DNA of 64,000 nt, taken from contig NW_020194637.1 of NCBI RefSeq assembly GCF_002865645.1, positions 186,001-250,000 on the forward strand, given 5' to 3'. A program made the position numbers and the translations under genes. The notes under the pieces are model-generated. The model saw only the letters and a program-made list of their open reading frames with translations, ran no database searches and was not told the DNA's origin. Of the stretch, positions 1-11,165 are shown piece after piece. Position 1 is the stretch's first letter. The number at the start of each line of letters is the position of its first letter. Source of the stretch: Hyaloscypha bicolor E (lineage: Eukaryota; Ascomycota; Leotiomycetes; Helotiales; Hyaloscyphaceae).

Positions 1-434
1 CGTGCCCTCGCGTGTAGAGACAAGGAAGTTGGTACTTTACCAAGCCGCTGCCCAGCTCAGCTCTTGCTGGAGGACAGTTGTGGGAAAAGAATTGACTGCG
101 ATCGCAAAATAAGGTGTAAGTTTTAGGTTTGACAGTTCAGGGGGCACACGGAAGAGTCGAAGGGGTGTTGGCGTGTTCTCGCTTAATTTGGAATGTTCGC
201 CTTCAAGTGCTGAGTTTTCGGCACTTCCTTGCTTTTTCTCCTCATCCTCGCAATCACCCCATCATCGATCATCAACAACACCTCATTTTCATCGAAGTCA
301 GATATCCCAGGTAAATCCATTATATTATTGCTACGGCTTACCATTATTGTAAAGAGTGAGGCGAGAGATTAATCTGTCTTTCAAGTGAGTGCCCCCTTCA
401 GCCTGCCTGTCTACCATCCCGCTCTGGATCCTCA
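1..434. other. left-edge intergenic sequence
   Basis: No protein-like reading frame is convincing here. The stretch lies beyond the stop codon of the epimerase gene and contains a pyrimidine-rich tract around 225-300. It could be the leader of a gene lying outside the window, but nothing in the sequence decides this. Confidence 0.4.
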
Positions 435-1742
435 TCAGACCACGGGCATCGCAGGGCGCTTGAACTTATCTAAGAAATTGCAGACATCCCTACAACAAGT
501 CTCTAGCGACTTCTCTGTCTTCCAATCCAACTCCGTTTCCGCCCTCTTGGGCATCGCGACGCAACTCCCCACATCCCCTTCACGTCTGCCAAGGATTCTC
601 AAGGGAATCTTTGACGACGAGGCCGACTCCACAGCACTGACCACATCCAACACCGAATGCCCCTTTCCACTGCCCAGGTTGTAAGTCCTGAATCCCTTCG
701 GAACACGGCCGTCGAAAGCCGCTGCCAGTGCCGCGATGTGGCCACGAGCCAAGTCGGTCACGTGGATGAAGTCTCGAACAGCGGTGCCATCAACTGTGGG
801 ATAGTCTGTGCCGAAGACATCAAGCACTGGCGATACACCGGTGAGGACCCTTAGGACGACGGGCATCAAGTTGGTTGGCACGCCTCGAGGATCCTCCCTC
901 AGGAGTCCAGACGCATCGCAGCCGACTGGGTTGAAGTATCGCAAGGCGAGTACTGTCCACTCTGGATCTGCAAGCGCGAGGTCCGAAAGGATGGCTTCGC
1001 ACATCCATTTGGTTCTCCCATAGGGGTTGGTCAACCCGGTACACCCTCCGAGAACAGTCTTGGTGACGCCGTCGTGGTCGCTGAAGGCTTCCTCTTGGTG
1101 CGTGCAATGCTCTTCCCTCAATGGCATGCCTGAGTTCGCAATCGATCCGTAGACTGTCGCTGATGAGGAGAAGACGAAGGTCTTGATTTGGAAGCTGTTC
1201 AAGATTGAGCAGAACTCAACCAGGCCGGCAACGTTGTTCGCATAGTATTTCAACGGCTGCTGGATACTCTCAGACACCGACTTGTACGCCCCGAAGTGTA
1301 TGACTCCCCGAATCCTCGATTCGATACGAGCTTCGCCTTCGAGTAATTGATGGGAGGTATGGGGTCGGACGTATTCCCCCAGTATCTGTTTCATTGCTGC
1401 CTCGTCACGATAGTCCGACACATACAGATGCATCTGGGGCATTGGTTCACATCGCGTATCGAAGTAGTTTTTCCCAAGCGTTTGGAGGCGAGTATAAACA
1501 CTCCGAAACGAGTTGCTCAGGTTGTCGATGACGACGATGTTGTAGCCTGATTTCAAGAGTTCTAGGCAGGTATGGCTTCCGATATAGCCAAGACCACCGA
1601 CGACAACGATGTACTCTCTGTCAGAGTCCTGGAGGTCTTCGCATGCATCATCGATCCCCGTCGATTGAGTGTCGAGGGAGGAGACAGAGCTTGAGTGCAC
1701 GTGCCTCTGACTCGAAATATCGGAGTCTGAATGATGGTCCAT
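435..1742 (-). CDS. uge3: UDP-glucose/UDP-GlcNAc 4-epimerase of the GAG cluster
   Basis: Uninterrupted 435-residue protein of the extended SDR (GalE) family. A serine-rich N-terminal extension of about 42 residues precedes the NAD-binding glycine motif GGLGYIGS (residues 49-56). SSSATVYG lies at 192-199 and the catalytic YxxxK pair is Y241/K245 in NPYGRTKW. The C-terminal half has the usual NPVGCD and VRDFIHVTDLA substrate-side motifs. Family members interconvert UDP-Glc/UDP-Gal, and the Uge3 type also UDP-GlcNAc/UDP-GalNAc, the building blocks of galactosaminogalactan. The assignment to Uge3 rather than the housekeeping Uge5-type enzyme rests on its neighbours, which are the four other GAG genes. 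It is divergently transcribed from sph3, with 385 bp between the two starts, which could be a shared promoter. Cytosolic location is inferred from the absence of a signal peptide. Confidence 0.9.
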   Translation of the reverse strand: MDHHSDSDISSQRHVHSSSVSSLDTQSTGIDDACEDLQDSDREYIVVVGGLGYIGSHTCLELLKSGYNIVVIDNLSNSFRSVYTRLQTLGKNYFDTRCEPMPQMHLYVSDYRDEAAMKQILGEYVRPHTSHQLLEGEARIESRIRGVIHFGAYKSVSESIQQPLKYYANNVAGLVEFCSILNSFQIKTFVFSSSATVYGSIANSGMPLREEHCTHQEEAFSDHDGVTKTVLGGCTGLTNPYGRTKWMCEAILSDLALADPEWTVLALRYFNPVGCDASGLLREDPRGVPTNLMPVVLRVLTGVSPVLDVFGTDYPTVDGTAVRDFIHVTDLARGHIAALAAAFDGRVPKGFRTYNLGSGKGHSVLDVVSAVESASSSKIPLRILGRREGDVGSCVAMPKRAETELDWKTEKSLETCCRDVCNFLDKFKRPAMPVV

Positions 1743-2127
1743 CTGAATTCAAGCATGCAGCGCCTTGAAAACCGAGGAAGTAAAGCTTGAGTCAAGGGAG
1801 ATTTCTTTGCTCCAACTATTCAGATCATGAGTTTGATTTACCATCAAAATGGATGAGACTCACTTGTCTTAACTGGAGGCTCCAATGTTCTGTTTTCGTC
1901 GATTATGCAAGGCAGACATGGAGGTATAATATGCCGTTGCATTGCTGGTGGTACAATCCTTCAGTGGTAAATGCCGTGAGCCGCAAGATTTGGTACATCT
2001 ACGGAGAGGCGTGGCAAATATCTCATGTCCCTCAGACCTGACCGTGGCTCGTCTTACAATTTCCCATAAAGTCTCACCTGCTCCACCTCTTCATTCTCGT
2101 TCAGAACCCCCAACAACTGACTATCAC

Positions 2128-3249
2128 ATGAATCTTACAAGCCAACACACTAAGCGCAAATTTACAGCTTTCGGCCCGCGACGATACCTATTCTGGGCTC
2201 TCCTCGCTATCACGGTACTAGCCATAGCCGTACCAGCTGCAGCCATGTTCTCAAAGAGGAAGAAGACAACTCCACCGAAATCAAGCATCTTGGTACCACT
2301 CTATGTCTACCCTGCACCTGGGGCTTGGGAACCATTGTTCACTGCGTATGCCACCAGCCCGCATTTCCTCTCGGATGACTCCCAGCTAACACACCTTGAC
2401 AGGATTGCCAGCCACCCAGGCCTCAACTTCACTATTGTGGTCAATCCTGCCAGCGGGCCAGGCAACGGCGCTGGGCCTGACGCAAACTACACGAGGGAGA
2501 TACCCAGGCTCAATGCCTACGCCAACGTACGAACATTCGGATACGTCTCGACCGACTACGCGAAGAGGAATCTGGGCCTGGTCCTGCGCGATATCAGCAC
2601 ATACTCCGCATGGTCTGAGAACGCTACCTTCCCCGGGCTGGGGATGCACGGCATCTTCTTGGACGAGACATCGTCCCAATACGAACCTGCCAGCGCACAC
2701 TTCTTCGAGACAATTGCTTCAGCCGTGAGGTCTGAGGCGGGCCTTGGACTCAATCCACTGGTTAGTGAACCTTGTTCTTTGCGAATCTGCTGTCAAAATA
2801 AAAGCAGCAACGGCCTTGAAGCCAAGAGCCTCCCCCTCAAAGCAGCACTGCTCAACCTCATGACAGCTTAAGTCGGCCCAGACCCAACCCGGCTAACCAC
2901 ATCTCACCTCCAGATAATCCACAATCCAGGGACCATCCCTGATGCCAAGATGCTGTCCCCAGCCATCTGCGACCTAAGCGTCGTCTTCGAAGGCACATAC
3001 TCCACCTACCAGATCTATGGCTTCGGTGAACAGATATCGACACTTCAAGCCTCATCCAAATGCGGCAGAGAAAAACTTGCTTGCATCGTACATGCTGTTC
3101 CTTCGGCGTTGAGCAGCAATGATGTGATGGCACTCGTGAATGGATTGAGGACGATGGTTGGCAGCGTGTTCCTGACGGGCCTGTCAGTAGATTACTACGC
3201 GAGTTTCTCGCCTCGATGGGCTGAGTTTGCGGATGAGATGGCGGTCTAA
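2128..3249 (+). CDS. sph3: spherulin-4-type glycoside hydrolase (GH135)
   Basis: Two exons, 2128..2760 and 2914..3249, joined by a 153-bp intron (donor GTTAGT, GCTAAC branch-like site, acceptor CCTCCAG). The spliced protein has 322 residues. A cytoplasmic tail of about 19 residues and a single membrane segment (about 20-40) make it a type II membrane protein with an extracellular catalytic domain. The beta-barrel starts at ILVPLYVYP (54-62). GIFLDE (175-180) carries the acidic pair expected at the GH135 active site. The second exon begins at the IIHNPG motif. In Aspergillus, Sph3 cleaves galactosaminogalactan and is needed for GAG production, probably in the cell envelope. An upstream in-frame start exists, but the ATG at 2128 places the membrane anchor as in the family. 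Confidence 0.88.
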
Positions 3250-4812
3250 TGTGGTTTGTTCTTGGCAAGCGATAGTGTTGAAGCTGTAAGGCTGAGTGAG
3301 GGGTAATAATAGCCTTGTGTCACCGTCGTTGGCTTCAAGATTGCGTATGTTGATCACGGAGGAGCTGGGGTAGTGCCCTGCATCCTCGAATTCTGCGTCA
3401 GTTTCACGGCCTTCTATTCTTTCCGGGAATGTCCCGATTCTCCGAATAATAATCCGGTCTTCAGTTCGTTTCAAGAATAAGGGGGCCCTTTTGGTATCTG
3501 GACTTGTGCAGTAAAGTGTATTCTGCACAGGTGTTGTGAATGAGATTCATCGGGTCTAGGCCCCGCGTCTGATCCTATCCATTTATTTTTAAGTCTGTAA
3601 ATTTGATGTTGTTCTTGCGTTACGAATGGCGTCGCTCCAAAATACCTGATTTGTTGTTGATGTGGCGTGTGCATTGAATGATGTCAAGCCACTACCCGTA
3701 CAAGTCAGAAGAACTTTTTCAACGGGATGTTCCCAGGAGAAGTTTCTTCAGCGGAGAACCCGGTCGATTATCAGACGGTGGCATTGACGCGGTCCCAAGG
3801 AAAATCCTTCTAAAGAAGCTAAAAACCCAAGCCTTTGGCTTGGGAATACGGTAGCAAGATCTCAGAAGGACGCGCCAAGTTGTTTATGGTGTGTGTAACG
3901 AGTAATGTCAGTCTGGACTGGCTTTCGGCGCTGACCCGGTGAGCCCAAGACTCCCGCTAGAGGGAGCAGGAAGAACGCCGTTTCTCGTATTTCAAGACCG
4001 TTAGCTATTACTGGCCTAAGGCTCTGCGCCACGCGGCTAGCCGGTTTTCGTCCCCTGAAATAAGCGAGCCTGCAAAGGTTCGGTTGACGAACCGAGTTCC
4101 CGTTCCCATGATCGCCTTTTACCGAATCACACCATTCGGATACGGACCCGGAAGGAACGAGGGTGCGGGGAAGGACTTGGCCAAACGGCTCGGCATGGTG
4201 GGCTGCGCTGGGTCAGAGAAGAAAGGATTATTCCCTCAAGAAGCCACAATGATTGGCAAAACAAGCCACGCCCAATAGAAAGTTCAGCCACATCCCGCAT
4301 TTGGACACAGGGGCAGCCAGGCACAGATCTCGCTTCAGTTCGTGGATCGCATTGTGGGGTGGGTTGGTCTCAACGGCGAAAAGAGGTTGTGGCGCAAGGA
4401 TTGTCTCAACTCTTGAGTCCTGTCCCAAGGAATGGACCCGTTGGGCCTGGCCACATAACACGTCCATTAAGTGGCGAGATGGTCACGAGCTGCGTCAAAA
4501 TATGCAGTTACATTCTTGCATTTGAGCCTCACGATGTTGTCGATGGCCACCCCGCGAATCGCACAATGCAGTTCCGTGTTCCACAAAAGTTGTGTTCCGC
4601 ACTTCCCCTCAGTGACAGCTGGGAAAACTGGGAAAAGGCGTATTTGATGCTCCAGATTTCTAATCATAGTGCAGGAAATTATTATCAAGGTTAAAAATTT
4701 ATTGCAAGCTGCGGTAATACTGTACAGCTCATTATCATGCTCGTCCACGTAAATCCTCCACGGCAAGCTCCAGACCTGTCCTATCAGTTCACACTGAGAC
4801 CAATATCATTCT
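3250..4812. other. intergenic region sph3-ega3
   Basis: About 1.56 kb between the convergent stop codons of sph3 and ega3. Several short open frames exist on both strands, but none has domain-like composition, a plausible splice structure or a recognisable motif. The only clear structure is the short perfect hairpin at 3826-3844. Confidence 0.45.
3826..3844. repeat. perfect short hairpin
   Basis: CCCAAGCC and GGCTTGGG form an 8-bp perfect stem around a TTT loop, about 580 bp past the sph3 stop. It could act in 3'-end formation or be incidental. No function is claimed. Confidence 0.4.
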
Positions 4813-5799
4813 CTAGCAAGCGTCCAGCCAATTATCTAGACCCATATCCTTCAGGACCGTAGAGAAGCCCTGCGCCGAGTGGTCACCGCAGATTCCCTCC
4901 TTCACACTCGCACTGATGGCCGGGGCCGAACTCGGATACTCGATGTGAAAGACAGGCTTCCCAGCCCCGATGAAAGGCTGGAAGACGTCGCACTCTTGAT
5001 ACTCGAGACACTGCTCATTGACAGCCCACTGCATCATGTCGACAGTCGTCTTGTTGACAATCTCAGCAGCATTCTTGAGGCCTATCGACATGTTGAGCCC
5101 GTGTGCACCCGTTGTCAGAAAAGTCAAATAATCAATAGCATCTGCTTGGGTGAGGTCGAAACCAGTGTTGAAGCTGTACCCGTCGACATTGTCTGGGTCC
5201 ACGCCATCGCAGCCTTTCGACGAAGCGAGCTGCAGCCGCTCCGTCATGATCCTTCTCACGTTCGACGACTTGGTGTTGAGCCAGTACTCGCCCGGCCACC
5301 CATCGAGCGGCTTGTCATAGTCGTTGGCCTGGAACTGTGAGGTATCGGGGCGGAAATCCTCGAAGCTGCCGGCCGAGAAATAGCAGATCACGCTCCTGTT
5401 CAGTGCGTGCAGCTGGCTGATGGTGGAGGCTGGGTTCTCGAAGAGGTCGATGTCGTAGACGGTTACATTTGGCGAGGTGTCGTTCAGGGCGGAGGAGAGC
5501 ACGATTTGCCACGTTACGCCCGCGGAAGGTTGCCAGAAGTAGCCGTCCCCGGATGTGGTGGAGTTGGGAGGGGCTGGTGCCGAACCAACGGTGCTGGATT
5601 TGGGACCCCGTGTCAAGCCGACGCCAAGCCCGACTCCTAATGCTGCTCCGAGGGCGAGGAGGACGGTGCAGAGGATTGCCCAGAATCGGTTTGAGCGGTG
5701 GGAGAGGCATGATCGAGTAGGCTCAATGTTTGAAGCTTTGAGGCCGGCATGCGACGGTTCGACCTGGTCGAGAGGCTGTGAAATCCATGAGGGAGACAT
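4813..5799 (-). CDS. ega3: endo-alpha-1,4-polygalactosaminidase (GH114)
   Basis: Single-exon 328-residue protein. A basic N-terminal tail is followed by a membrane anchor at about 40-63, a Ser/Thr/Pro-rich linker and a GH114 TIM-barrel domain (about 88-328). Family motifs are visible: DIDLFEN (116-122), CYFSAGSFE (139-147), GCDGVDPDNVDGY (196-208; the Asp cluster includes a likely catalytic Asp) and NEQCLEY (261-267; a likely catalytic Glu). Cysteines near 264, 270 and 304 fit family disulfides. The Aspergillus homologue Ega3 is membrane-anchored and cleaves galactosamine-rich stretches of GAG. It lies between sph3 and agd3 and points the same way as agd3, but 1.05 kb separates them, so co-transcription is unlikely. 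Confidence 0.9.
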   Translation of the reverse strand: MSPSWISQPLDQVEPSHAGLKASNIEPTRSCLSHRSNRFWAILCTVLLALGAALGVGLGVGLTRGPKSSTVGSAPAPPNSTTSGDGYFWQPSAGVTWQIVLSSALNDTSPNVTVYDIDLFENPASTISQLHALNRSVICYFSAGSFEDFRPDTSQFQANDYDKPLDGWPGEYWLNTKSSNVRRIMTERLQLASSKGCDGVDPDNVDGYSFNTGFDLTQADAIDYLTFLTTGAHGLNMSIGLKNAAEIVNKTTVDMMQWAVNEQCLEYQECDVFQPFIGAGKPVFHIEYPSSAPAISASVKEGICGDHSAQGFSTVLKDMGLDNWLDAC

Positions 5800-6853
5800 C
5801 GTGCAGAATGCCTGCTGTAGAGATTCAAGTTTGGCCGGGAGGGGAATGTGATCACAAATTATGAAGAAGATGACGGACTAGTTGGATGCCAAGGAGTGCA
5901 GTGGGCATGCTTGATGGCCGAGGACGGAAGTCCTCTTTTCCAAGACCCAAGCATAGCAACAGAGCACCAGCTATAGTGAAGGGGTTAACGAGGCCCGTCA
6001 GCCACCTTAAAAACGCCGTTGAAGTTCTTTTGTCTCAGAGGAGTGGAAACGCGGGGGTGGAGAAGTCCATAGAACGTGGATCGAGTCTTAAGATGCATGA
6101 CATGGCAATATTGATTTTAGCGACCGAGTTGGTGGATATGTTTCGTGTCAGTTCGGACGAAAAGCGGGGAAGATATTATCAAGATCCACCAGATATGTAT
6201 GCAGGATCTGATAATGCCTGATGGTGAGATTCTCGAGCCACAAGGCTCGCAGTCAAGGCCCTGCTTTTGGGGTTTTGCCACTTTTGGATACTCGGCTTGA
6301 AACATATCCATCAACATCGTTACCGAATCAATATTTCCATGCCATGCATGGTGATGCTGGCCGTGCCGCGGCTGTGCATGAGGTGGGATTCGAGGTTCGG
6401 GACTGGGTGTTGAGTTGCGGGGTTATTTAAGGGTTGTTGCACTGGTCGTATTCAGATCCCGCCATCTCGGAAAAATGCTGGGCACGACAGGCATGGGGGA
6501 ACCAGTGGTCTGAGGGTGGGTGGATGGTGGCGTCGTCAGGAATGTGGCTCCGAAGAAGAAAGCTTTAGCGAGGGGGCTTGACACGTGCCTGCTCTAATCT
6601 GAATTGGTATTAATAGCATCCTTTTCCATTCGGCACTTCGTTGATGATTTCTTGGCTTCACTGCAGTCTCTGCGCTTGAATATTCCCGCTGTAGAACAAT
6701 TTTCTCATTACCAGGCAGCTAGCCTATTTCCGCAAACGACAAGTAATAAGTGAACCACGTGATTAGGGCCCTCCATGACTCGTCTACGTTAACTGCAATT
6801 TTCTCTTGTTTCTGCTTTCCTTTCCTCCCTATATGCCATCGCGTTTCCAACGT
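5800..6853. other. intergenic region ega3-agd3
   Basis: About 1.05 kb upstream of ega3 and downstream of agd3. No convincing gene is present. The right part (about 6600-6850) is AT- and pyrimidine-rich and likely holds the agd3 3' end. The part next to 5800 likely holds the ega3 promoter. Confidence 0.4.
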
Positions 6854-9491
6854 TTAAAGAGGGACTGGAGTAGACAATCTGAAAGTAATTGGGCTTCCTG
6901 ACATCTTGACCCAGATAGTGAGCGGGTCACTCCCAATCTGCTCGGTGGTGAAGCCTAGAGTGCTTACAACCTTGCCTGGAACCGTCACTGGTATCACAAC
7001 ACCGCAGGTATTGCCAGTCGTGGTGAGAGTGACGGCAGTAATAGTCGTCCCGCTGGTGGTGAATGAAAGCTTGGGGGCACAACCGTCTCGCGCCATGCGG
7101 TTGGCGAATGATGCTGCAATGTCATCATGCTTGAGGGAGATCATTGGCCATTTTACCCTCGTACATTCAATTAGTAGGATGCAAAATTTCAATGCTAGTT
7201 TCTCAGAGAACTTACAGTCTCATCATCTCCTGAGTAACAACTTCTACCCAGACTTGGAACATGGATAACTTTGACGACACCCCATTGATGGTGGTTTGTG
7301 GTGCAGTGACGTAGTTCAAGTTTGCTTGATGGAACATGAACGGATCATGGTAAAGGCCGAGGAGATGTCTCGGGTTTGTTGATTTTTCAACGCCCAACAA
7401 AGTATACCAGTCACCAGAGGGTTTCGGCGTGTTAGTATTGATCCATTCAGCAACGGTACATGCAGGGAGTTGGCACTTGAAATATTAGTGTGGCCCACTT
7501 GCAACGAAAATTATTGGGAACTCACGTTGTAGTAGATGTTTGTTGCCCAGCGTGGGGTGATTTGGACACCAGCATAGCCGTTCGAAGCGACGGTGCTCAT
7601 GAGAGGCCACATCTCATTCTGTTGGTTTCTCAGAACGGGACGAGTGTTATCGCCCACAACGTTGACGATTCCTGCCGCAATCCAGGCACGGATAGCGTCA
7701 CCATTATGAAGACCCGTAATAGCTGGTGGAACAAGTCCTTTGGGACTGAATCTTTTTGCACCAGCGATACCGACTTGTTTCAGCCATGCCGTATTCCAAG
7801 TCAATTCTTGATAAACATCAAAGTAGGTCGCATTATTTTGATCCTCATGGGTGAAAGTATGGGAGACATGCGCAAATGCATTCAGGTTCGAAGCCTTCGC
7901 CCACCAGGCCTTGAGAGCATCAAGATTGGTGCATGTCGTAGTGTATGGGTAGGTCGTCGGGGACTTTGGCCAGAGATTTGTGCCACTGCCGATTGGCTTC
8001 GCCCATTCAAGTGGGGTATCGATTTGTTCGGCATACTCGATGGGACCGGGTGCGCATTTTGTGCCGGTGGAGTCAATGTCGTTGGAATTCTGTAGAATAG
8101 GTCAGCGCAACGCACCAAACTGAAACTCGAAAAATACTTCAATGTTGCCATTGCCGTTGTGCGCAATTTCCATAAAGTAGCTGCTCCCCGCCGATAACCG
8201 TGAATTGAGATTCGCCATCCAAGTGATGTGCTGTGCCAAGTCGGCAGGCGTCACCTGGTAGGTTGTACCGGCAGGGCTATAGATGTCTGATTCGAGGAAC
8301 ATATCATCAACTATGTGACAAGGACATCAGCAACCAATCTCACGCCAAAGTAGATGGTGTTCAAGAACCTTGTGTGTTCAAATTGACTCGCCGATATCCA
8401 GTATCTACCACAAACGTCAGTTCTGAACCCGATTAGCTGGCGCCCGGATGATACATACATAAACCTCTAGTAGCCCAATGAATCCAGGCATGTTGGAGAT
8501 AATTTGAGGTCAAGGCCCACTCAGTCGCCACCCCGATAAAGAACACCATCTGAGGCGTGTAAGCATGAAATGAGAGTATGAGTCCGATGCCTTACCTGTT
8601 GTCTTCCAGAGTAGGTATTAATGACGCCGGCGGTAGAGGCGGTCGCAAATCCTGTAGTGGGTGCAAATTGCGCAAATTCGACTGCAATGCTTGCGTTCGT
8701 GATGCTCGCAGGATAATGCCATAGCCCAATTGTGCTGACAGCAGCCCCTCTGTTGTGAAATATCAGGAGAGTGTTCAAAGTAGTGTAGCCTGGGGAGGGA
8801 GTACTGACGCATTCAAACCTGCCGTAAGAAAGGAAGACGCATTTGAAATCGAAATAGCCTGTTCTTGATTGGGGGTGCCGCAACAACCACCGAGGGCAAC
8901 GGTGCCGGAGTCGGCAGATGGGAAGGAATCCAGTCGGACCATGCGTACGCCGAAGGCAGCTTGATATGCGTATATCTGAACCCATTGTGCTGCAGTAAGA
9001 GCACTTTGATACCCGAGGGTACCACCATAATTGTAGCTGACCTCTGACAAGATAACGATAGCTCCATAATTCCCGGCTGTTGCTGAGCTGTTCAGTGCTG
9101 GGAGTGTGATTCCCGCTTGTGGAACGACAACGACCTGGTAGGGGATCCCATAGGCGTTGAGGCCAGAGAAGGCAGAGTAAGCAGAGACTGTGTCTCTTGC
9201 GAATATCAAAACAGTGCTTTGAACTGTGGTTGAAGAAACGACTGCTGGGTTGGCTGCTGCAGGTACGACTAATGGAGCCGAAACGTTGGTGGAGACGGTG
9301 GCCCCTCCTTTGACAGTCACAAGGACCGTAGCTTTGGGGGCAGGGCCTGTCTTGACGGCAGTCCCGCCAACAGACTCGGAGGGACGGTGTTTCCTTGTAG
9401 TGACAGCAGCGGTAGAGAGGGCTGCTCCAAGGAAGGCTGCCCCGATAATGGATCGGAACAACATCTGGGCGGCTTTGCTGTTGAGAATCAA
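6854..9491 (-). CDS. agd3: GAG N-acetylgalactosamine deacetylase (CE18-type)
   Basis: Eight exons were reconstructed from splice signals: 9491..8809, 8749..8596, 8549..8465, 8404..8369, 8310..8138, 8089..7526, 7475..7216 and 7157..6854. Introns are 46-60 bp. The joined length of 2,259 nt is an exact multiple of three and gives 752 residues. An N-terminal signal peptide (hydrophobic run about 11-30) is followed by a Ser/Thr/Pro-rich linker and a beta-rich region matching the carbohydrate-binding part of Agd3. The deacetylase domain then shows QVDDMFLESD (about 319-328; catalytic/metal Asp pair) and HVSHTFTHED (about 451-460; metal-binding His). In A. fumigatus, Agd3 removes acetyl groups from GalNAc in secreted GAG, making the polymer cationic and adhesive. 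Four of the exons are 36-173 bp long, so automated annotation may miss them. Confidence 0.9.
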
Positions 9492-11165
9492 ACTGGCTCA
9501 AGTTTTTTGTTGTTGAAAACGAGAGAAAGATGTCCAAAGGACGTGAAGTGTATGAGAGAGGTGAGAGCGCGGGAGGAGGTTAATCAGCAATGTAGGTCAG
9601 AGCTGTAAAGAAATCCCACTTGGGCGATTGGAAACCTTTCCAACCATGGCTCGCATTATGAACAACGAACAAGGGCAAACATAGTCGATTGAGGTCAGCC
9701 ATCAGGAACGTAAGATGTGGAGCGGAAGGCTCGACTCGAGTCTCGGCCCCAGCGTCCATGTGATGCTCGTACACGACAGAATCGCAAGCTCCTGGACTGA
9801 TATTAGCAATGGGAACCAATCTTGGCTCTTCAAACTATTGAAAGAGTGCAGAAACCCTCAAGCTGCCCCCGAGATGCGATCGATGTTCTGAGCTGGCAGT
9901 GCTGGGAGGGGAGCGGGGCAATGGAGGAGAGTTGGCGGTGACTGAGACAATCCTGTTTGGGCGGAAGAAGCTCGTCGTGTTCCACAACACAAGACGGGAA
10001 GCGCTGAGGTGAAGGAATGCTTGGCGGTTGCTGGTTGCGTGGCTGGCCGCGATGTTGTCGTGATGTTGGTCTTCAAGCGGCGAGGGTTTGCAGGGCGATG
10101 CAGCACAGCAAAGCGGCGAAGAGGCGGCTCACTTACCTAATCGCACGAGGGCAGGGGCTAACCTCAAGCGTAGCCGAGAGTTTCTCAACATCACGTCCTC
10201 CACAACATCACAACAGTCACCAGTCACGGCGCAAACGCCCTGTTCGGATGCAGGCACAAAATCACGCCAGCTATTTGCTGCATTAGTGGCCGCATACGAG
10301 GAAAAGAAACCACAACTTCCGAACTATTGCTGGGCGTTGACCAACTACCATGGCGCCTCTGCCTTCTAACCCCGCCATCAACCCCTCGTCTTCAGCTCCA
10401 CAGCTCATGTGCATGTGCAAAGTGATAGCTATGCAGTCTAGACGGCAAGAAAGCCCTGCTGGAATGGAGCCACGATGGCTCTTTCCCTCTAGCACGGCTC
10501 GGCGAGGTGAATAGCCAGACATCCAACAGCTAGATTATCTGTTTCCCCACAGGATAATGCAAACATGGCGCATCATACGAGGTCATACCCAATCCGGTGC
10601 CCAGTCTTGGATCAAAAACACGATATGCAATCAGTGCAAGGTTACAGAAAGCCATGAGCTCATCTAACCTTACTCGGATGCAAAGCCAAGCCATCTACTG
10701 GAGGAAAGGCAAAATCATGCACACAGTGCAAGGGACGGAAAGCCATGGATTCGTCTGACTATTTTTGGATCATTGGTGCAAGCCCAAGGCACCCTTTGGC
10801 TTCAACCTCTCCACATTGTCTTCCACCTGCTGATGTCTCGGTCCGCAACCGGAGAAGTCATTGAGGTATGAGATGGTTCTGAATCCAACCATCAGCCCAT
10901 GTAACGTGAGGTAACGGATCCGGAAACAAGTATTGATCACGTCAGGTACGGATAACGGTATGGCGAAGTCACTTTTCCCATCAGACCCCCAGGTTGCCAG
11001 CTATGCTCAATTACCTTTGTTGATTGCAGGAGCTACCCCGAGGCGTATCGAGATTTGAACATTCGTTCCAAAAGTTCTCGGTCTGTCAGCCGTTTTCATG
11101 CACCCTCAATCGAACTCACAAACCCACCTCATAGACAATAGCTCTATCCTGCTTTAATACCAACG
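9492..11165. promoter_or_regulatory. divergent agd3/gtb3 intergenic region
   Basis: This 1.67-kb stretch separates the starts of agd3 (-) and gtb3 (+) and must hold both promoters. No coding frame is convincing. A degenerate direct repeat lies at about 10636-10666 and 10722-10753: CAGTGCAAGG, then a few bases, then GAAAGCCATG in both. No transcription factor is assigned. Confidence 0.4.

Noticed and set aside
8521..9537. Long minus-strand alternative frame overlapping agd3
   Set aside because: It overlaps the first exons of agd3 in another phase; the agd3 model splices to an exact multiple of three and has family motifs.
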